The notes under the pieces: generated by a model
The model's input: only the letters and a program-made list of their open reading frames with translations
Told to the model about the DNA's origin: nothing
Databases searched by the model: none
In this document: positions 22,997 to 35,780 of the stretch, in pieces
Layout of the letters: every line of letters starts with the position of its first letter
Numbering within the stretch: the stretch's first letter is position 1
DNA from: Ophiodon elongatus
Lineage: Eukaryota > Chordata > Actinopteri > Perciformes > Hexagrammidae
Assembly (NCBI GenBank): GCA_016806645.1
Contig: JACSYO010000022.1
Coordinates: 83,501 to 147,500 of the forward strand
DNA: 64,000 nt
Direction of reading: 5' to 3'
Position numbers and translations under genes: made by a program

Positions 22997-23918
22997 GTTT
23001 TGTTTAAAAAGAATAAACTCTGCATAAATCAAGCAGAAACTGACACTCCGTCCCTGACACATCCAAAACTGACACTAGAGGGGAACCTAGAGCTGATTCT
23101 TTCCTCAAAGTCCTTTCCTAAAGAATCAGCAGTGAATCCGATGATAGAACCAGCCTTTTTAATACACGTATTAATCCTGTTATGGAAGGTGCTAAATTTC
23201 AAATCCCTTCAATCCCTCGATCGCAGATATGCTCTGAATCTGTAATGTAGCACCTTTAACTTTTTAGTACTAGTTCAGTTTCAGAGCCCTCATTCAAAAA
23301 TACACCTTCCCACAACCCGCTGTGTGATTTACATGTTGTGTCCTGTTGAATGAATTTTGTTTTTTACAGATGTATTGATATATTTTTTTTTTGCTGAATG
23401 TGTAGATGTAGCTGCTCCATGCGTGCAAATGTGTCCATGTTTTTGTGTCTGTGCGTGCGTGCGCGCGCAGCATTAAGACGGAGAGAGTGCTGACCCTGGT
23501 GTTTCCTTGTAGGGAGTGGTACAGCTCAGAGGTGTGTGTGCTGAGGCACTTGGATGGCTTAAACACACACTGCCTGCACTCCCAGCAGCCTCCCACTCTA
23601 TGCATGTGTGTGACTCCCTGTCGTCACCAGGTATTCCACCAACACACTCAACTGTTTATACTGCACACTGCTGTAGGTCTGTCAAGATTCCCACAACAAA
23701 AAACTTCCCGGCAGCTGATTCGGCTGACCTGGTTTATTTGTATCTTTATGGCACATAACTCACACTTACCTGTACATCTATAATACTGCAGCTGAGTTCT
23801 CTGTTTACAGGTTTTGCTTCCTGTTCTGTTGTGATTGCCTCATTTTCTGTCAAGCTTCTATGTCGCAGGTTATTTCCCTCTGTCATTTTACCTGCTTTGG
23901 CTTTCAGCATCCTGCTTC

Positions 23919-24605
23919 TTAAAGGGACAGTTTGGATGTTTTGAAGTGGGGTTGTATGAGCTACTTCTCCGTAGTCAGTGTATAAATGGAGTTTGGAGAA
24001 ACAGACAGGAGTACCAGCGCGGAAGGAAAGCGATGTACTGCTGTGGACGTATTTTAACACGTTTAACGTTTAACGTTCTATATTTAGAATATTGTAACCG
24101 GTTTACCTTGCTGTGAGATAGCTTATTCCAACAGGGAACTAAAGCTGGTGTGCTCTCACCAAAGCCACGAGACTCCATTGAAAAAAGCATTAATTTTACC
24201 ACGCAGACAACAGGTTAGTTTTTTTGAGTAATTAAACTGTTGAGACAGCGGAAGAACAATCCTGTGTTCTGCTGGGTAAAGTTACTGTTTTTCTCAATGG
24301 AGTCTCGTGGCTTTGGCGAGAGCGTAGATAACGGCTTCAGTCCCCCCGTTACACAAAGACTGTATAGCTGTCTCACGACACGGTAAACTGGTGAAAATAT
24401 TCTAAATATAGCGTATACTTGCACTAATATTGATTGTTTAGATGTCTAAAATACGTTTTGGTGCTCGAGCAGTACATTGCTTTGCTCCCATGCTGGTACT
24501 CATGTCTGTTTTCACCGAACTGGAGGCGTGCCGACTGCCATCTACTGTAAGTAATACACTGACTATGGGGAAGTGCATCAAAACACCCAAACTATCCCTT
24601 TTTAA
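23919..24605. mobile_element. piggyBac-like (TTAA) MITE with internal hairpin
   Basis: The ends TTAA-AGGGACAGTTTGGATG and CCCAAACTATCCCTTT-TTAA are inverted repeats of each other. The inverted similarity continues for about 60 bp inward (tgaagtgg ... gtagtcagtgtat against atacactgactatggggaag). TTAA flanks both ends, as for piggyBac-type insertions. Inside, 24152-24181 and 24294-24323 form a long inverted pair (ccaaagccacgagactccattga against its inverse). There is no transposase, so it is non-autonomous, about 687 bp. Confidence 0.7.
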
Positions 24606-25195
24606 AGGGTCATTTTACCCAAATTAACCCTCTAATGGGGGGTGCTGATTGGGTTTTGTGATATCAGGGATTTCCGATACAATGGAGTTTAGAGGAATGA
24701 ACCGTTGAGCTGCTGAATGGGAAATTGAAGAGAAAACCACAGGCTTCATGGCCATTACTCACTTTCTCCTGTATCTTTTAAAGTATTTCATTTGTGAATT
24801 GTGACTTCATCTGTGAATTTTCTGTTTTCAATCAACCTCCATTCAAACTGAAGCCGTGAGACGAGCAGTTCAGCTATAGATAGAGGCTTCCTCTTTCACC
24901 TCCTGACGTCGGTGTGTCTCTTTGATTAATTGTGGCCTGTTCGACTTCACGAGAGCAGAAAATAGCTGCCGTCTCCCAGCATGCTGCTGTCTCCTGTGGA
25001 CCTGTATAATTAAAAGTAAAACAGGAAGTATCAGGAAGACTCGTATTTAATGACTTGTCTTTATTGCAAGAAGTTAAATTGTCATTCAGGAGGGTTTAGA
25101 ACATAGCCCTGAATATTTTAGAAAACCCCCAAATCTTAACTGTTAATCTCACACATTTCTTCGGACTAAACTCACATGATAGCTGCGTTGGAACC

Positions 25196-25570
25196 ATAGA
25201 CTGTATAAGAAGTGGACGTAGACGTCGTGACGTCACCCATTGGTCTGTGGACGGACGTTTTGAAGCCTCAAGTTCAGTATTTTGCCCGTCGCCATCTTGT
25301 TTTTTTGTAACTAGAAGTGACACGAGAGGGTGGAGCTAAGTACAACTGACCGCTGAATAAGACATTTTTAGGCAACCAAAACGGTTACAATTAACTTTCA
25401 TGAACTTAAAACACATTGTGAAAGGGTTAAAGTTTCTAAGATGAAATTACCGACAACTCCCAGAGCAGACTACGTCGTGGTAGTGACCTGTCAATCACAG
25501 GGTAGCCCCGCCCTAAAGCATACCCGGCTTTATGATCTAGTTGACTCTAACTGGACCATAATTTACTAAA
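25196..25570 (+). mobile_element. CRE repeat family copy, second internal subtype, 3' truncated
   Basis: The copy begins atagactgtataagaagtgg and contains CGTGACGTCACCC. It then differs from most copies in its middle (gaataagacatttttaggc ... gaaagggttaaa ... gacaactcccag) before returning to gacctgtcaatcacag and ending at accataatttactaaa. The same alternative middle occurs only in the 46145 copy, defining a subtype. Confidence 0.7.
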
Positions 25571-28500
25571 GCAAGCAAAAACTGTTTCAGTCTTCGTGTA
25601 GGCACCTGACCATTGGTTCCAGATAGACTTGGAAAAATTGTGAATCTGTCCTTTCATCACATTCTCACTCCCCACTCGTCAAATAAAGATGTTTGGTCAA
25701 TGGCCACTTCTTATGATGCTCTACGTACCCCTCTAGCGTCACTTTTGGACGTGTCAGTTTTCTCTTGTTACATGCATACTGTCTTTTCAAAATAATCTTT
25801 TTACGTAGCTTTATTATTATAAATAATTTATTATTTATTTATTATGGTTTGGGTTCAAATGAGTAAGTTCGTGACTTAAAATAATTACGTTTATCACATA
25901 AATGGCGTTAGTTGAGTAAGCCCACGTAAATGCAAATTTGAAAATTAAAACAGTTTCACATTCAATTTCATTTAGTTTTTGTATTGTACAATAAGTTACT
26001 TCATTTTTATGTTGGCTGAACACTTTTAGTCTCCAGGCTTCTCTTGTCTCAGACTTGACAAAGCTCCTTCAGAGCCTCAGACGACATTATACAAAAACAG
26101 AATGCCTGTTACACGAGTACACTGACCTTTAACTGACCTTTTAACTTGAGTTTGACAGGTGTGTTAGAATGTGTGCTGTTCCCGTCCACACGGGTTTGAC
26201 TGCTTTGCATCTGGACCTGGGGCAGCGGGCTCCCTGTCAGCACCACTGTAACCTTCCAACATGTCACTTTGGTCAATAGACTGGCCCGGGTCGATGCTGC
26301 ATCAGTGTGACGGGGCCACAGTCAGACCACACGTTCACAGGCTTCACCTTCCTGCCAACATTGATCGTCCTCCTCGTCCTCCTCGTCCTTCTCGTCCTTC
26401 TCCTCTCATTCCTGTCCTCCTTTCTCCTCCTGGTTTTTTCAAAAACAGAACAACCCTACTTACCCCTCTGCACTAGGGGAGGTAATTTACCTTTCACCGT
26501 AAGCAGTGCTTTCACAATAGCAAACTCAAGAAAGCCGATAGAATATAAATAGAATTGTGCTGCAGCTCCTTGGTAAAAGGACTCGTACTTCTATGGTACT
26601 TTTCTAGTCTTCCGACCCCTCAAAGTGCTTTAACACTACATGTCATTCACACCCATTCATAAGCCATGCAAGAACTCCACAACTAACTCCTTTTGATTGA
26701 CCTTGACAATAACTTGTTTAGCATGTAGCAACTTAGATATAGTTATGTTGCTGTAACTGGGGCTGACGCGACGATGGCGACGACGCTGAAAACGCGTATA
26801 TTTTTAGTTGACGCATTTAAAAAAGCAAACAAACCTTCTGTCCTTGGAGATGCTAAATGCACTCATAAAGCCATGAAGTCGTTTACCTCCTACCGTAGCA
26901 ATTACATTGAATAATGCCTAATCTATACTTCTGCGAGAAAGCATCCGCATAGCTTCCGCAGAGACGGTTTGAGAAGCTCGCAGAGAGACGCACCTCCTCA
27001 AAAAATGTTGACTACGAGCCCGGCCCCGCAGACGGAAGAGCCAGGGCTGTGTATGAACACGTTTTTCTTTTGTTCTGTTCATTGCACACAGAACGGACAG
27101 CCAGTGCATATTTGCTGAAGTTGACAAACAGTGTATTGGATTAAAATCCCAAACTCTGCCTTTAAATACGCATTTAGTCGCGGCCTTATTATGATAAAAA
27201 AAATGTAAAACAAAATGACGCGCAATAACAGAATATGACCGAGAAAGTCCTTTGTTGGCTTTTCCTCCTGTCCTTCTGCCACTGCCACTGGTGGAGACCA
27301 AAAAGAGAGCTAAAAGGAGGGTGAATATTGGACTTAAGTTCAGCAGGTGGACACAAACACCGCTCCAAATGAATGATAATGTTGTCTGCTGGATGTGGAA
27401 ACAGGCAACATGTTCATCCTGACAACTTTATAAGGTGATTACACGTCTATGTTGTGTTTTCAATCTGTTACACTGCAAGTGGCCAGGAAATCCAGTGCTG
27501 TAGTACATCTTTAGAGGATGTCTGACGGGTTCACCGCCTCACGAACATGACAAGCTGCCCCCTCGACACCACTGCCACTAGCAAGCCTGGAGGGCTGTAG
27601 CAAAACGTTTCAAGTGAAAATCATAGATAGTTAGAGGTGCTGTGTTGTTCTTTTTAGCAGCCACCAGCTAATTGAGAATTGGAAACAGTGCTGACTAGAC
27701 AACAATTGGTGGGTGTGTCAGTATCAATCACTCAATCCATTGGACGATTTGGCCAAGACTTCCTCTTCTGAGTGCCGGTCATTGTTTACCGTCCGATTAG
27801 CAGCTTGAGACGTGAGACTGGAGTCGGAGTTGAGAGGCATCGTCTACAACCGGATTGTTTCTGAAGTAGCCAGATTGAAAGCAAATAAAAAAGCTAAACC
27901 TTCCTCAGATGATAGCCGACTGCATTTCGGCCAATGCTATCCGCTTCTTCTTTTTTTTCTTCTCTCCAAACGGACGTTTTACTGCATTCAACCAGCACCG
28001 GCTCCAACGTGATTGGTAAATGCTACTCAGACTACATAAGGAAACCAGAAAACGCTTCCGATACCAAAATCTAGTCCCGTTGCCGACAGCTCCTGCACTC
28101 ATAAGACATCAAGTCAGCATAAGGGGCAACTCTCACATTACATAATGATTTGAGTCATCGTTAATGCAAAATTATAATTAATGGAGAATCAAGTTGTATT
28201 GCTTTGATGAGGTAACTGGTCACAGTTAGCTGATGAATCCCACCATGGATGCAACTGTCGTAACTTTATTTCTTTAAATAAGAGTCAAAAACTGTCGATC
28301 TTTGGAACCCTGTCATTTTGCACACGGCAGGTGGACTACCGTGTATGAAATAAGATTATTAAGTAAACAAAGTAATGTTTATTGCGTGAACATTGATGCA
28401 TTCTGTTCCTTGGCACTAGTCCATTCATCTCTTATTTTTATCATCCTCAGAGGCCTGCTTTCTCTTATATTGTACCACTCTTTTATGAGAAGTTATGATA

Positions 28501-28998
28501 ATTTAAGGAACACGTTTGTGTCATTTGGCTGTTTTCAATCAGGGAGAGAGCGTTGTGTATGAGCACAACAGGGAGGGAAGAAGGGAAATCAAATCGTATC
28601 CGGAATATGAAATCAGTTGTCTGTGGATCGATGCGTCGCTGGGCCGGCCCTCCAGCTGCATTACGGTCCCATTTAGGAAATTGTTCCCAGGATTGATTAA
28701 TATTCTTCTCCGCGGCGCCCCTGTAGACATAAAAGAGCACATTCACAAAGCACCGCTTCTGCAAATATGAATAACGCGCTAACACCTCGACAGCCTTCTC
28801 TTAATTCTCCGTTCTATATCTCAACCCCACCACCGAGTGTTTGTCCGCCACCGTGCATGACACATGGTGACACACACCCTGATGCCCGGTGGGGAAGCCA
28901 CCGCTCTTCATTTGTAGGGAAGAACACATCCGACTGCAGATCAAAGCGACGACTCAGCAGCTACAGAGACGTTTCAGGTCACAGTGTGTCACAGGATT

Positions 28999-28999
<1 letters not shown>

Positions 29000-29035
<36 letters not shown>
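29000..29035 (+). repeat. (CA)n microsatellite
   Basis: About 17 CA units. Confidence 0.95.
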
Positions 29036-29037
<2 letters not shown>

Positions 29038-29711
29038 CAGATGATAAGCATATTTGTCACATTCACATCCAAGGTATGATCATACACGGGAAAGCGAGGA
29101 GAGAATAAAGGAAAGGAGGGCAAGAAATACATTTTACATGTTTACATGATCTATAAATGTTTGCTCTGTTATTGGCATGGTGAAATTATCTTTGTTTTTT
29201 TTCCATTCGTCAGTTAGTTTAAACGTGCTCAATTACAAATTCAGAGCATATCTCTGACAACATGGCGACGTCTCAGCCGGCAGCTAGCAGCTAACGGTGC
29301 AAACAACAGCAACTGTGCTAACAGAGCTAACCAGAGTTAGCCCGAGGGGCAACCGGAGGGTGGGCGCTTCGCTTCCGTGACGATGCCGTTGCTTTGGATA
29401 GCGTCATCAGCGGGGGGCCGCCGTGTGAGCGCAGTGCGGAGGGGCGGCGATCACCTAGCTAGTAGGGCTCACCTCACGGCGGCTACTACCGGCCCTACTA
29501 TGTAAACTAAGTACAGGGAAGCTAAACTATATCTTTACATAGCAAATAGTTGTTTGATGATATATTAATGCTCTGAATTTTGAAATTTTGCACCTTTGAG
29601 GGAATTTGATTTATTTAGGAAAACGCACAATGCGAGCGCAATATAAACTAAGGGGCGGGGCATATTCGTTCAGAAGTAGTTGGTACGATGTGAAGTCAGA
29701 CCTGGTTGTTC

Positions 29712-29810
29712 ATATATATATATATATATATATACATATATGTATATATAAAGATATAAATTATATATATATAAAAATATATATATAAAAAAAAAATATA
29801 TATATGTATG
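29712..29810 (+). repeat. (TA)n-rich tract
   Basis: TA repeats with a and t homopolymer interruptions. Confidence 0.9.
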
Positions 29811-30439
29811 GAAAGAAAAATAAATATATCTAAAAGACTGCAAGATAAATGATTTCTCAGTAAATAATGCTATTCCTTATCCCCAGAGGATAAACGATCA
29901 TGTTTTTCACACTCTTGTGTCCACTGTATAGACAGTGTGGCTCATAATCTTACCGGCAGATTTCCGTGCTGACCACATTCATTCTTCAAAGACGATCGAC
30001 CTTTTTTTGATTTGAATGACCCTGTCGTCTTTCATCCGGTGCCACCCTCAGGGCACCTTTAACCCGTTCAGCCCCAGTACTAATGCAGCTCACAGAGCAG
30101 CACTCACCGCTGTATCATGGAGCACAGACACAGAAGGCGTACCAGAAGGTAGTGAGGAGCTGGTCGGAAGTTCACAAATAAAAAATGTGGCGATTGATCA
30201 ATTTCATTGTGAGCTGCAGAAGTAGTAGTTGTAACATTTGTGGTGCTGTTATTGAGCCACATGACGAACTGATCCTGTAGCAGCGTGTGATATTTCTCTC
30301 GTTCTGTCTGTCACATCATATTACATCAGCCGCCATCACTGAGTCAGTTTTGGCAGGAGAATGATTCATCTGGCCTCAGTGTGACATTTCAGAAAGACAG
30401 ACTTGTGAGAAAAACATTTCTATTCCAGGACACTGGCAA

Positions 30440-30446
30440 TGTGTGT

Positions 30447-30500
<54 letters not shown>

Positions 30501-30520
30501 ATGTGTGTGTGTGTGTGTGG
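30440..30520 (+). repeat. (GT)n microsatellite
   Basis: A GT tract with gcgt and gcat interruptions. Confidence 0.95.
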
Positions 30521-30823
30521 ATTGACTGAAACAATTATCAAATGACTACAAAGAAATTATATCAAACAGAGAAAAATAAAAGGAATGTAAGTTAATGGTA
30601 ATGTGTTCTAGTTCCCAATAAAAGGTTTGAATGACAGAACACAACTAGCACAGCTGGGAATGAATATTAATACCTACAACAAGGCAATAAATAAAAAGGT
30701 GGGATGCATTACCACATGTTCAGTCCCGGGAATAAGAGAGAGTGAAATAAATTCATCTTAAAATCTGTGAAACCTATGGACGCCCTGGGAGCCAAGTGAG
30801 ATTTTTATTTGTTTTTGTTTTTT

Positions 30824-31406
30824 TAGGTGAAAAAGAAGTTTTTGCCAGAATAATCGTTTTAAATTTATAGCATTTATTTCCATCTAGGAAACAGGTGGGG
30901 GAAAAAGGTTTTGCCAGGATCAAGTTACTTTTTCCCATCTGTGGAAAAAAGGTGAAATCCCAATGTCTCCAGTAAATTTGTTGTTGTTGTGGTAATATTC
31001 ATTTTGGACACAAAAGACTGAAGTGCACTACCCCGTGTTCTAAATGGGACTAATAGTATTTAGTTAAGCGCAGCTAAAAGTACATTTCTAACATGACGGT
31101 AATGTTACTAACACACCATGTACCTTGTGTTTGGAGTGCACTGAGAATCAAAGTCACTTGGAAGAAAACATGAATGTTTTAAGTCATATTTAGAGCATTG
31201 GGATAGTCGGCATCTAGTGGCAACAAACACAAAAAATAAAATGATCCTGAGAAGGATTATATATATTAGAAAAAAGAAAACAAAGATGCTTAGAAAATTT
31301 GAAAAATAATCCTGACAAAAAGAAATGTCTCACCTGTTTCACTGATGAAAATAGAAACTTTTACAAAGTTCAAAAGATTATTCTGGAAAAACATTATTTC
31401 ACCTGT
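30824..31406. mobile_element. foldback-type element with duplicated terminal arms
   Basis: The left arm aggtgaaaaagaagtttttgccagaataatcg (30825) is mirrored by the right arm agattattctggaaaaacattatttcacctg (to 31405). A second, inner pair is present: acaggtgggggaaaaaggttttgccaggatcaagtt at 30891, and aataatcctgacaaaaagaaatgtctcacctgtttc ending about 31340. So each end carries two tandem copies of the arm in mirror orientation. Nothing codes inside. Confidence 0.65.
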
Positions 31407-31799
31407 TTTTTGTTTTTTTTCCCCCCTTGCGGCTCAGGGCTTCCGTAATAAGATCTGTTAATATTACAATGTTTAAGATTAGATGAAAGAGTGTTAAGGG
31501 TCAAGATGTATAATGCCTCTCCGTTTAGGAGGAAGTTATTAATGTCCACACTGTCAAACAGTTATTTCTATCTTTAGTCCAAAAATATAAAAAAAATTGG
31601 AACCCTCTAATAATTGAACACGAGGCAGGTCCTCTCCTCTCTCTCGTCCTTTGGTGCGCTTCCCCCAGCGGCCTCTAGATGTCGCTGCCTCTCTGTGACT
31701 GACCCGGTGGCTCTGGGACTGTCTTCAGACTCACTGACCCTGAAAGGACTCTGTCTTAAGCATGGTTGGCCTAGTGGCAAGTAGTTGTTTTTGCACGTG

Positions 31800-31852
31800 C
31801 ACACACACACACACACGCACACACGCGCGCATGCACACGCACACGCAGTCAC
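31800..31852 (+). repeat. (CA)n microsatellite with CG interruptions
   Basis: An interrupted CA tract including cgcgcgcatg. Confidence 0.9.
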
Positions 31853-32254
31853 ACTCAGAGGCACATCAGCTAAAGCTTGATGGGTTTGCTATGAAATTTG
31901 GCCTGGAAATTCAAGGTCAGGAGATAATGGATGTGCTGACAGAGTGAGCACTTCACCGCGCTGAATTAATGTGGTGGTGTAACGACACACTCGCACCGTC
32001 ATTGAACAAGTGCTGTCACTTGTTTCTCATTTCTCTATTTGTTATTTGTGTCTAAGCGAAGGCACTCTAAGAGGATTAACGTGTTAAACGCTCGAACGTG
32101 GCAGTGACATATTTAACTCTGACATTTAAATATGAACGGGGACTGTGTAAACGATCTGTCATAGATAGGTGTATGACTTTTATGATGATTTGTTGGAATT
32201 TGATAAGACTTGTGTGTAAAAAATATTGGAAAATGTATCCAATTAGTTAGTAGG

Positions 32255-32340
32255 TCAGTAAAACTTTTATTTATATAGCACCTTTTTTAACGGAGGGCAC
32301 AAAGTGCTTTACAGTAGCATCAGTACAGTAAAGACAAAGT
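32255..32340 (-). repeat. LINE-type 3' tail (ttatttatatagcacc ... aaagtgctttaca)
   Basis: The segment actttatttatatagcacc, followed by acaaagtgctttacag, is the same tail motif as at 14549 and 59226. It is a short, truncated insertion. Confidence 0.5.
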
Positions 32341-32429
32341 CCAAGTGCAAAGGACAAGAGTAAGCTTTGATGTGGCGGTCCAATCGGTGTTGATGGTAAA
32401 TGTTGTCCGTCGAAGCAACACATTTCTCT

Positions 32430-32911
32430 GGTTCTGCCGAGTGAAGCCAAATCAGGAGGCGACTCCTCCGGGTGCAAAAAGAAGTCAGATTGTATAGAAG
32501 TCTATGAGAAAATGACTCTACTTATCTCTTGATTTATTCTCTCAGTAAACATTGTAAACATGAGTTTATGGTTTCGATCTCTAGTTTCAAGTCTTCTTCA
32601 ATACAGCATGATGTCCATTTAGTAAATTATGGTCCATTTAGAGTCAAATAGATCATAAAGCATGGTATGCTTTAGGGCGGGGCTACCTGTGATTGACAGG
32701 TTGCTGCCGCTACCAGCTACCGTCTCTACGTCACTCCTCCACATTCCAATTATGGTCACTTCTGTTCATTGGCTGCAAAAAACAACAACAACCTGGCGAT
32801 GACCATAATTCAAGATTGCGACGACAAAATCGCTGATCTCGAGGCTTCAAAACATCAGTCCACAAACCAAGTGATGTCACCATGACTACGTCCACTTCTT
32901 TATACAGTCTG
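32430..32911 (-). mobile_element. CRE repeat family copy
   Basis: The copy begins ggttctgccgagtgaagcc, has a deletion joining to aggaggcgactcctcc, and contains cctgtgattgacaggtt and caagattgcgacg. It ends acttctttatacagtct. The CRE is partly lost (agtgatgtcacc). Confidence 0.7.
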
Positions 32912-34107
32912 TATTAAAACCTGAGTAAATGTTGTTGTACCTTATCAATATTTGCGGCAACATTTAAAGTGACGCACCATTCGGCAATCCATGAAAACAA
33001 AACAATTATGTTTCACACAGTCATACACTAATATGATTCATGTGGATGAATATGAATAGACGGTGACAATTTTGTTTAATTTTATAGGTATTTATTCGAA
33101 CATGTAACAAATAAATAAAAGTACAAAACAAGAAATAAAATGAACACTCAATATAGCAAACTGTCAATGAACAAATTCTCATTCTCAATAACAAGAAGCA
33201 TCTGTAAAAAAAAAACAAGCTCTTGGCCTGTGATAAGATTATTATACTGTTGAAAAGCCAAATATAACCGGACCGTTATTGCACAAAGGAAACATTGATA
33301 TTGAACAGTTTTATTGATATTGCCGCGAGTGAATTGTCAGTTTCCACTGGAAGCCGTGTGGATTGTTGAGTGTGACAGCGGCAGGAAGGAAGGAGCTCTG
33401 GTTTCTCTCCTTCACACAGCCGGTCACAGAAGGAGCTCTTTATACGGCCTGCATGCAACAGGGTCACAGATTTCTATGGGACCAGGTTTTAGTTGCGCCT
33501 TTTTTCCTCCTTTGTTGTAGTCCAAACATGGCAGACCTACGTCAGCGACATCCGCCCGTCGCATCACAATTAAGTAGTTTAGTGAAAGTGCAGTCGGATC
33601 CTCTGGGCACCGCGGGTTGGCTTTTCCTAACTCCTCACAAACTCTCCTTCACATCCCTCCTTGACCCCGTGACGTTTTTCCATCGAGGTCAAGGAAAAGT
33701 GGTTCAGAAGAGACGTGAGGAGGTCATTTTTTTTAGACTTTTCGACCGTAGCCCTGGGCTTTTTTGGGTAGACGGACTCAAAAAGGCAGGTGCTGAAACA
33801 GAGTGTTTCAGACACTCCCAACGCGTCAAATGAAGCGGTCGGTCGGCGCTGCTTGGCTTCTGTAGCCGACGCACCGAGGCACCGCTCAAGGGTCTGAATG
33901 AGCCGCTCCGGGCCTGCAATGAGCTCCAACGTCAACACAACCACATCATTATTACACGCTCGGAGCAACTGACGGTGTATAAAGCGGGAGAAAGTCCAAC
34001 GCAGGGCGGGAGGGAGGGTCAAACCATTACAGGACTTAAGTCCCATGAGTCGTGAGTGTCGTTAGCCACGGGGCTCATTGGTCATTGACGTTAACGTCGT
34101 CTACGCT

Positions 34108-34165
34108 CCTTTCCTAAAACCCTACTAGGTGGTTTTGTCGCCTCAACTTTCCTGTGAAGACTGAA
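34108..34165 (+). repeat. TTTAGGCAAC dispersed repeat fragment
   Basis: The sequence ctcctttcctaaaaccctactaggtggttttgtcgcctcaac matches the core of the other copies. Confidence 0.4.
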
Positions 34166-35109
34166 GTTTATTTTTGAAAATACACGACGATGCATGTCAC
34201 GAATGTAGATTGACAAGCCGTCAGGGTGCGTGGAGGGTCATAGCTGGAAGCTTATAGCGCCACTGACCAAGCCCTTAGACGCACCGGGTGTTAAATTATG
34301 TCTTTTTTCTTTAACATTAAAGCATGTCAACATGTTCTAGTGGGAACCTGGAATACAAGTATGAACCTGAAAATGAGCATCATATGTCCCCTGCAAGGGG
34401 CTGTTGTGAACACATACTAGAGTTGCTGACAGTATCAACAAACAACTTCACATCCCAGATTGCCAGATTACTAGTAAACATGTCTGTATGATCATTGGGC
34501 AACTTCAGAATTCCAATAACAACAAATATCCACTCTCAAAGCCTCCTGGTTATTGTGAAAGAACAGATGTGCAATCCATCCATAGAGACTTTGAGAGGCT
34601 AATAGAGTAAGAGTAAGACTTTTCTCCCACCTATTTATAAATGTCTCGTTTCATCCTTCATGTGTTAATAGACACAATATTGAAACAGATTGCAACAGCA
34701 AATAAATCACTACGTCAAGTGCAATCTGCTCCTACCTTCCAGCCCAAATATATAAACGTGTAAACAATGTCAATAATGAATAAACTCTTAATATTGACAA
34801 CGAATATTAAGAAAATAAATTATCAAATTAAAGGGAAAAATAAAATCAACTCAACCTGGAATGATAAAGTTTTCTGAACGGTCCGGTGACAATTGATAAT
34901 AAAATAATAGGGAAATCCTAGGAATTCAATTATTTGCGTGTCCCTTAAAATTTAAAAATAAATAAATAAATATGAAAACAATTATGACGGATGAATCTTC
35001 AAAGTCCTCTCAGCTGAACTTTTTTTTCTTTTTTTTTTATATGAGCGAAAAAAAGAATGGCCTCCAGGTCCAACTCCTCATAAATATAATATGTAATAAC
35101 TGAGTTAGT

Positions 35110-35780
35110 TCATGTCGGGAGCGTCAGCAGGAAACAGACAGTGGGTGTACAGTGAGCGCTGCTGCCGCGTGGAGACGCGCAGCTCAATCGACATCCCCAC
35201 GGCCCGTAAACACTACACACCGCGGCGATGTTCACCACCTTTCCAAAGGGACGATTCGCGAGGTGTTGCCACTTCCAGCAAAACACAAGTCGCCGTCTCC
35301 GACGAAGGGAAACAGGAAACGCGGGGTTTGTTTTTTTCTTCTTCCCGTGATTGCCGCGCTGTCGTAGCGGCGGTGCGCGCGAGCCCCCACAGTTGTTGTG
35401 CTGGAGCGGACGGACCTCCCTCTTTCTGCCCGCTGGCTCCTCGTAGGCTGGTCCGCCCGGAGGAGCACCAGCACTGGCTGCGACGAGGGCGGAGCTGGAG
35501 GCCCGGGGCTGTCACAAAAAAGACATGTTTCATTTCAAAAACTAGCCACAAGACGCGAACTGCTGTCTGAATCCACACGGCGTCCTTTTTTTTATTATTT
35601 ATTATTTTTGTGGAGTTTTTAACCGCGACGACAGAATAAAAAAAGGTGCCTGTTCGGCCCGACTCGAGGAGAAAGCAGGATGCCGGTGAAAGGCGGAGGA
35701 AGACTGGCCTCTTACCCGAGCAAGAGCGAAAATGTCGGAGTAAGTAAGTGGCGCTGTGGCACACGCCGCGTTTTGACGTG
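35110..35780 (+). promoter_or_regulatory. CpG-rich island: putative tjp2 promoter and 5' UTR
   Basis: Against AT-rich flanks, this stretch is dense in CpG (many CGCG, GCGC, CCGC and GGCG words) and ends over the tjp2 first exon. Just upstream, 34.7-35.1 kb is strongly AT-rich, giving a sharp composition step. No convincing TATA box lies at a fixed distance, which fits a CpG-type dispersed promoter. Open frames within it (35112-35570 + and 35213-35980 -) are best explained by the GC-rich composition. The exact start site cannot be set from sequence alone. Confidence 0.6.
35680..35739 (+). CDS. tjp2: tjp2 first coding exon (isoform A-like N-terminus of ZO-2)
   Basis: The ATG at 35680 has a purine (A) at -3 and opens 20 codons beginning MPVKGGGRLASY, ending GGA immediately before a perfect GTAAGT donor at 35740. 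The exon ends in phase 0, exactly the phase of the next recognised exon at 60905, so the joined frame reads through to MEEMVWEQ. From memory, human TJP2 isoform A starts MPVRGDRGF and joins MEELIWEQ at the same place, so position, phase and first residues all agree. The peptide is too short to be found by simple ORF length. It sits at the downstream end of a CpG-rich island, as expected of a promoter-proximal exon. ZO-2 is a cytoplasmic MAGUK scaffold of tight junctions. The N-terminal tail itself has no known domain. The paralogue (tjp2a or tjp2b) cannot be decided here. Confidence 0.8.

Larger units (their letters stand above)
1750..35100. other. gene-poor flank upstream of tjp2
   Basis: Apart from the repeats and relics listed separately, no exon with recognisable similarity was seen on either strand. 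All longer frames are either microsatellite translations or short chance frames. Stretches such as 10.9-12.4 kb, 27.3-29.0 kb and 33.3-34.1 kb look single-copy and could hold regulatory DNA, but nothing specific can be named. If the candidate exon at 1668 belongs to tjp2, this would be intron. Confidence 0.6.

Noticed and set aside
33363..33833. 156-codon + frame
   Set aside because: No recognisable motif, and a comparable frame exists on the opposite strand (33627-34046). Probably chance.
35112..35570. 152-codon frame upstream of the tjp2 start
   Set aside because: Lies in the CpG island or likely 5' UTR. Overlaps a 255-codon minus frame and has no family signature.
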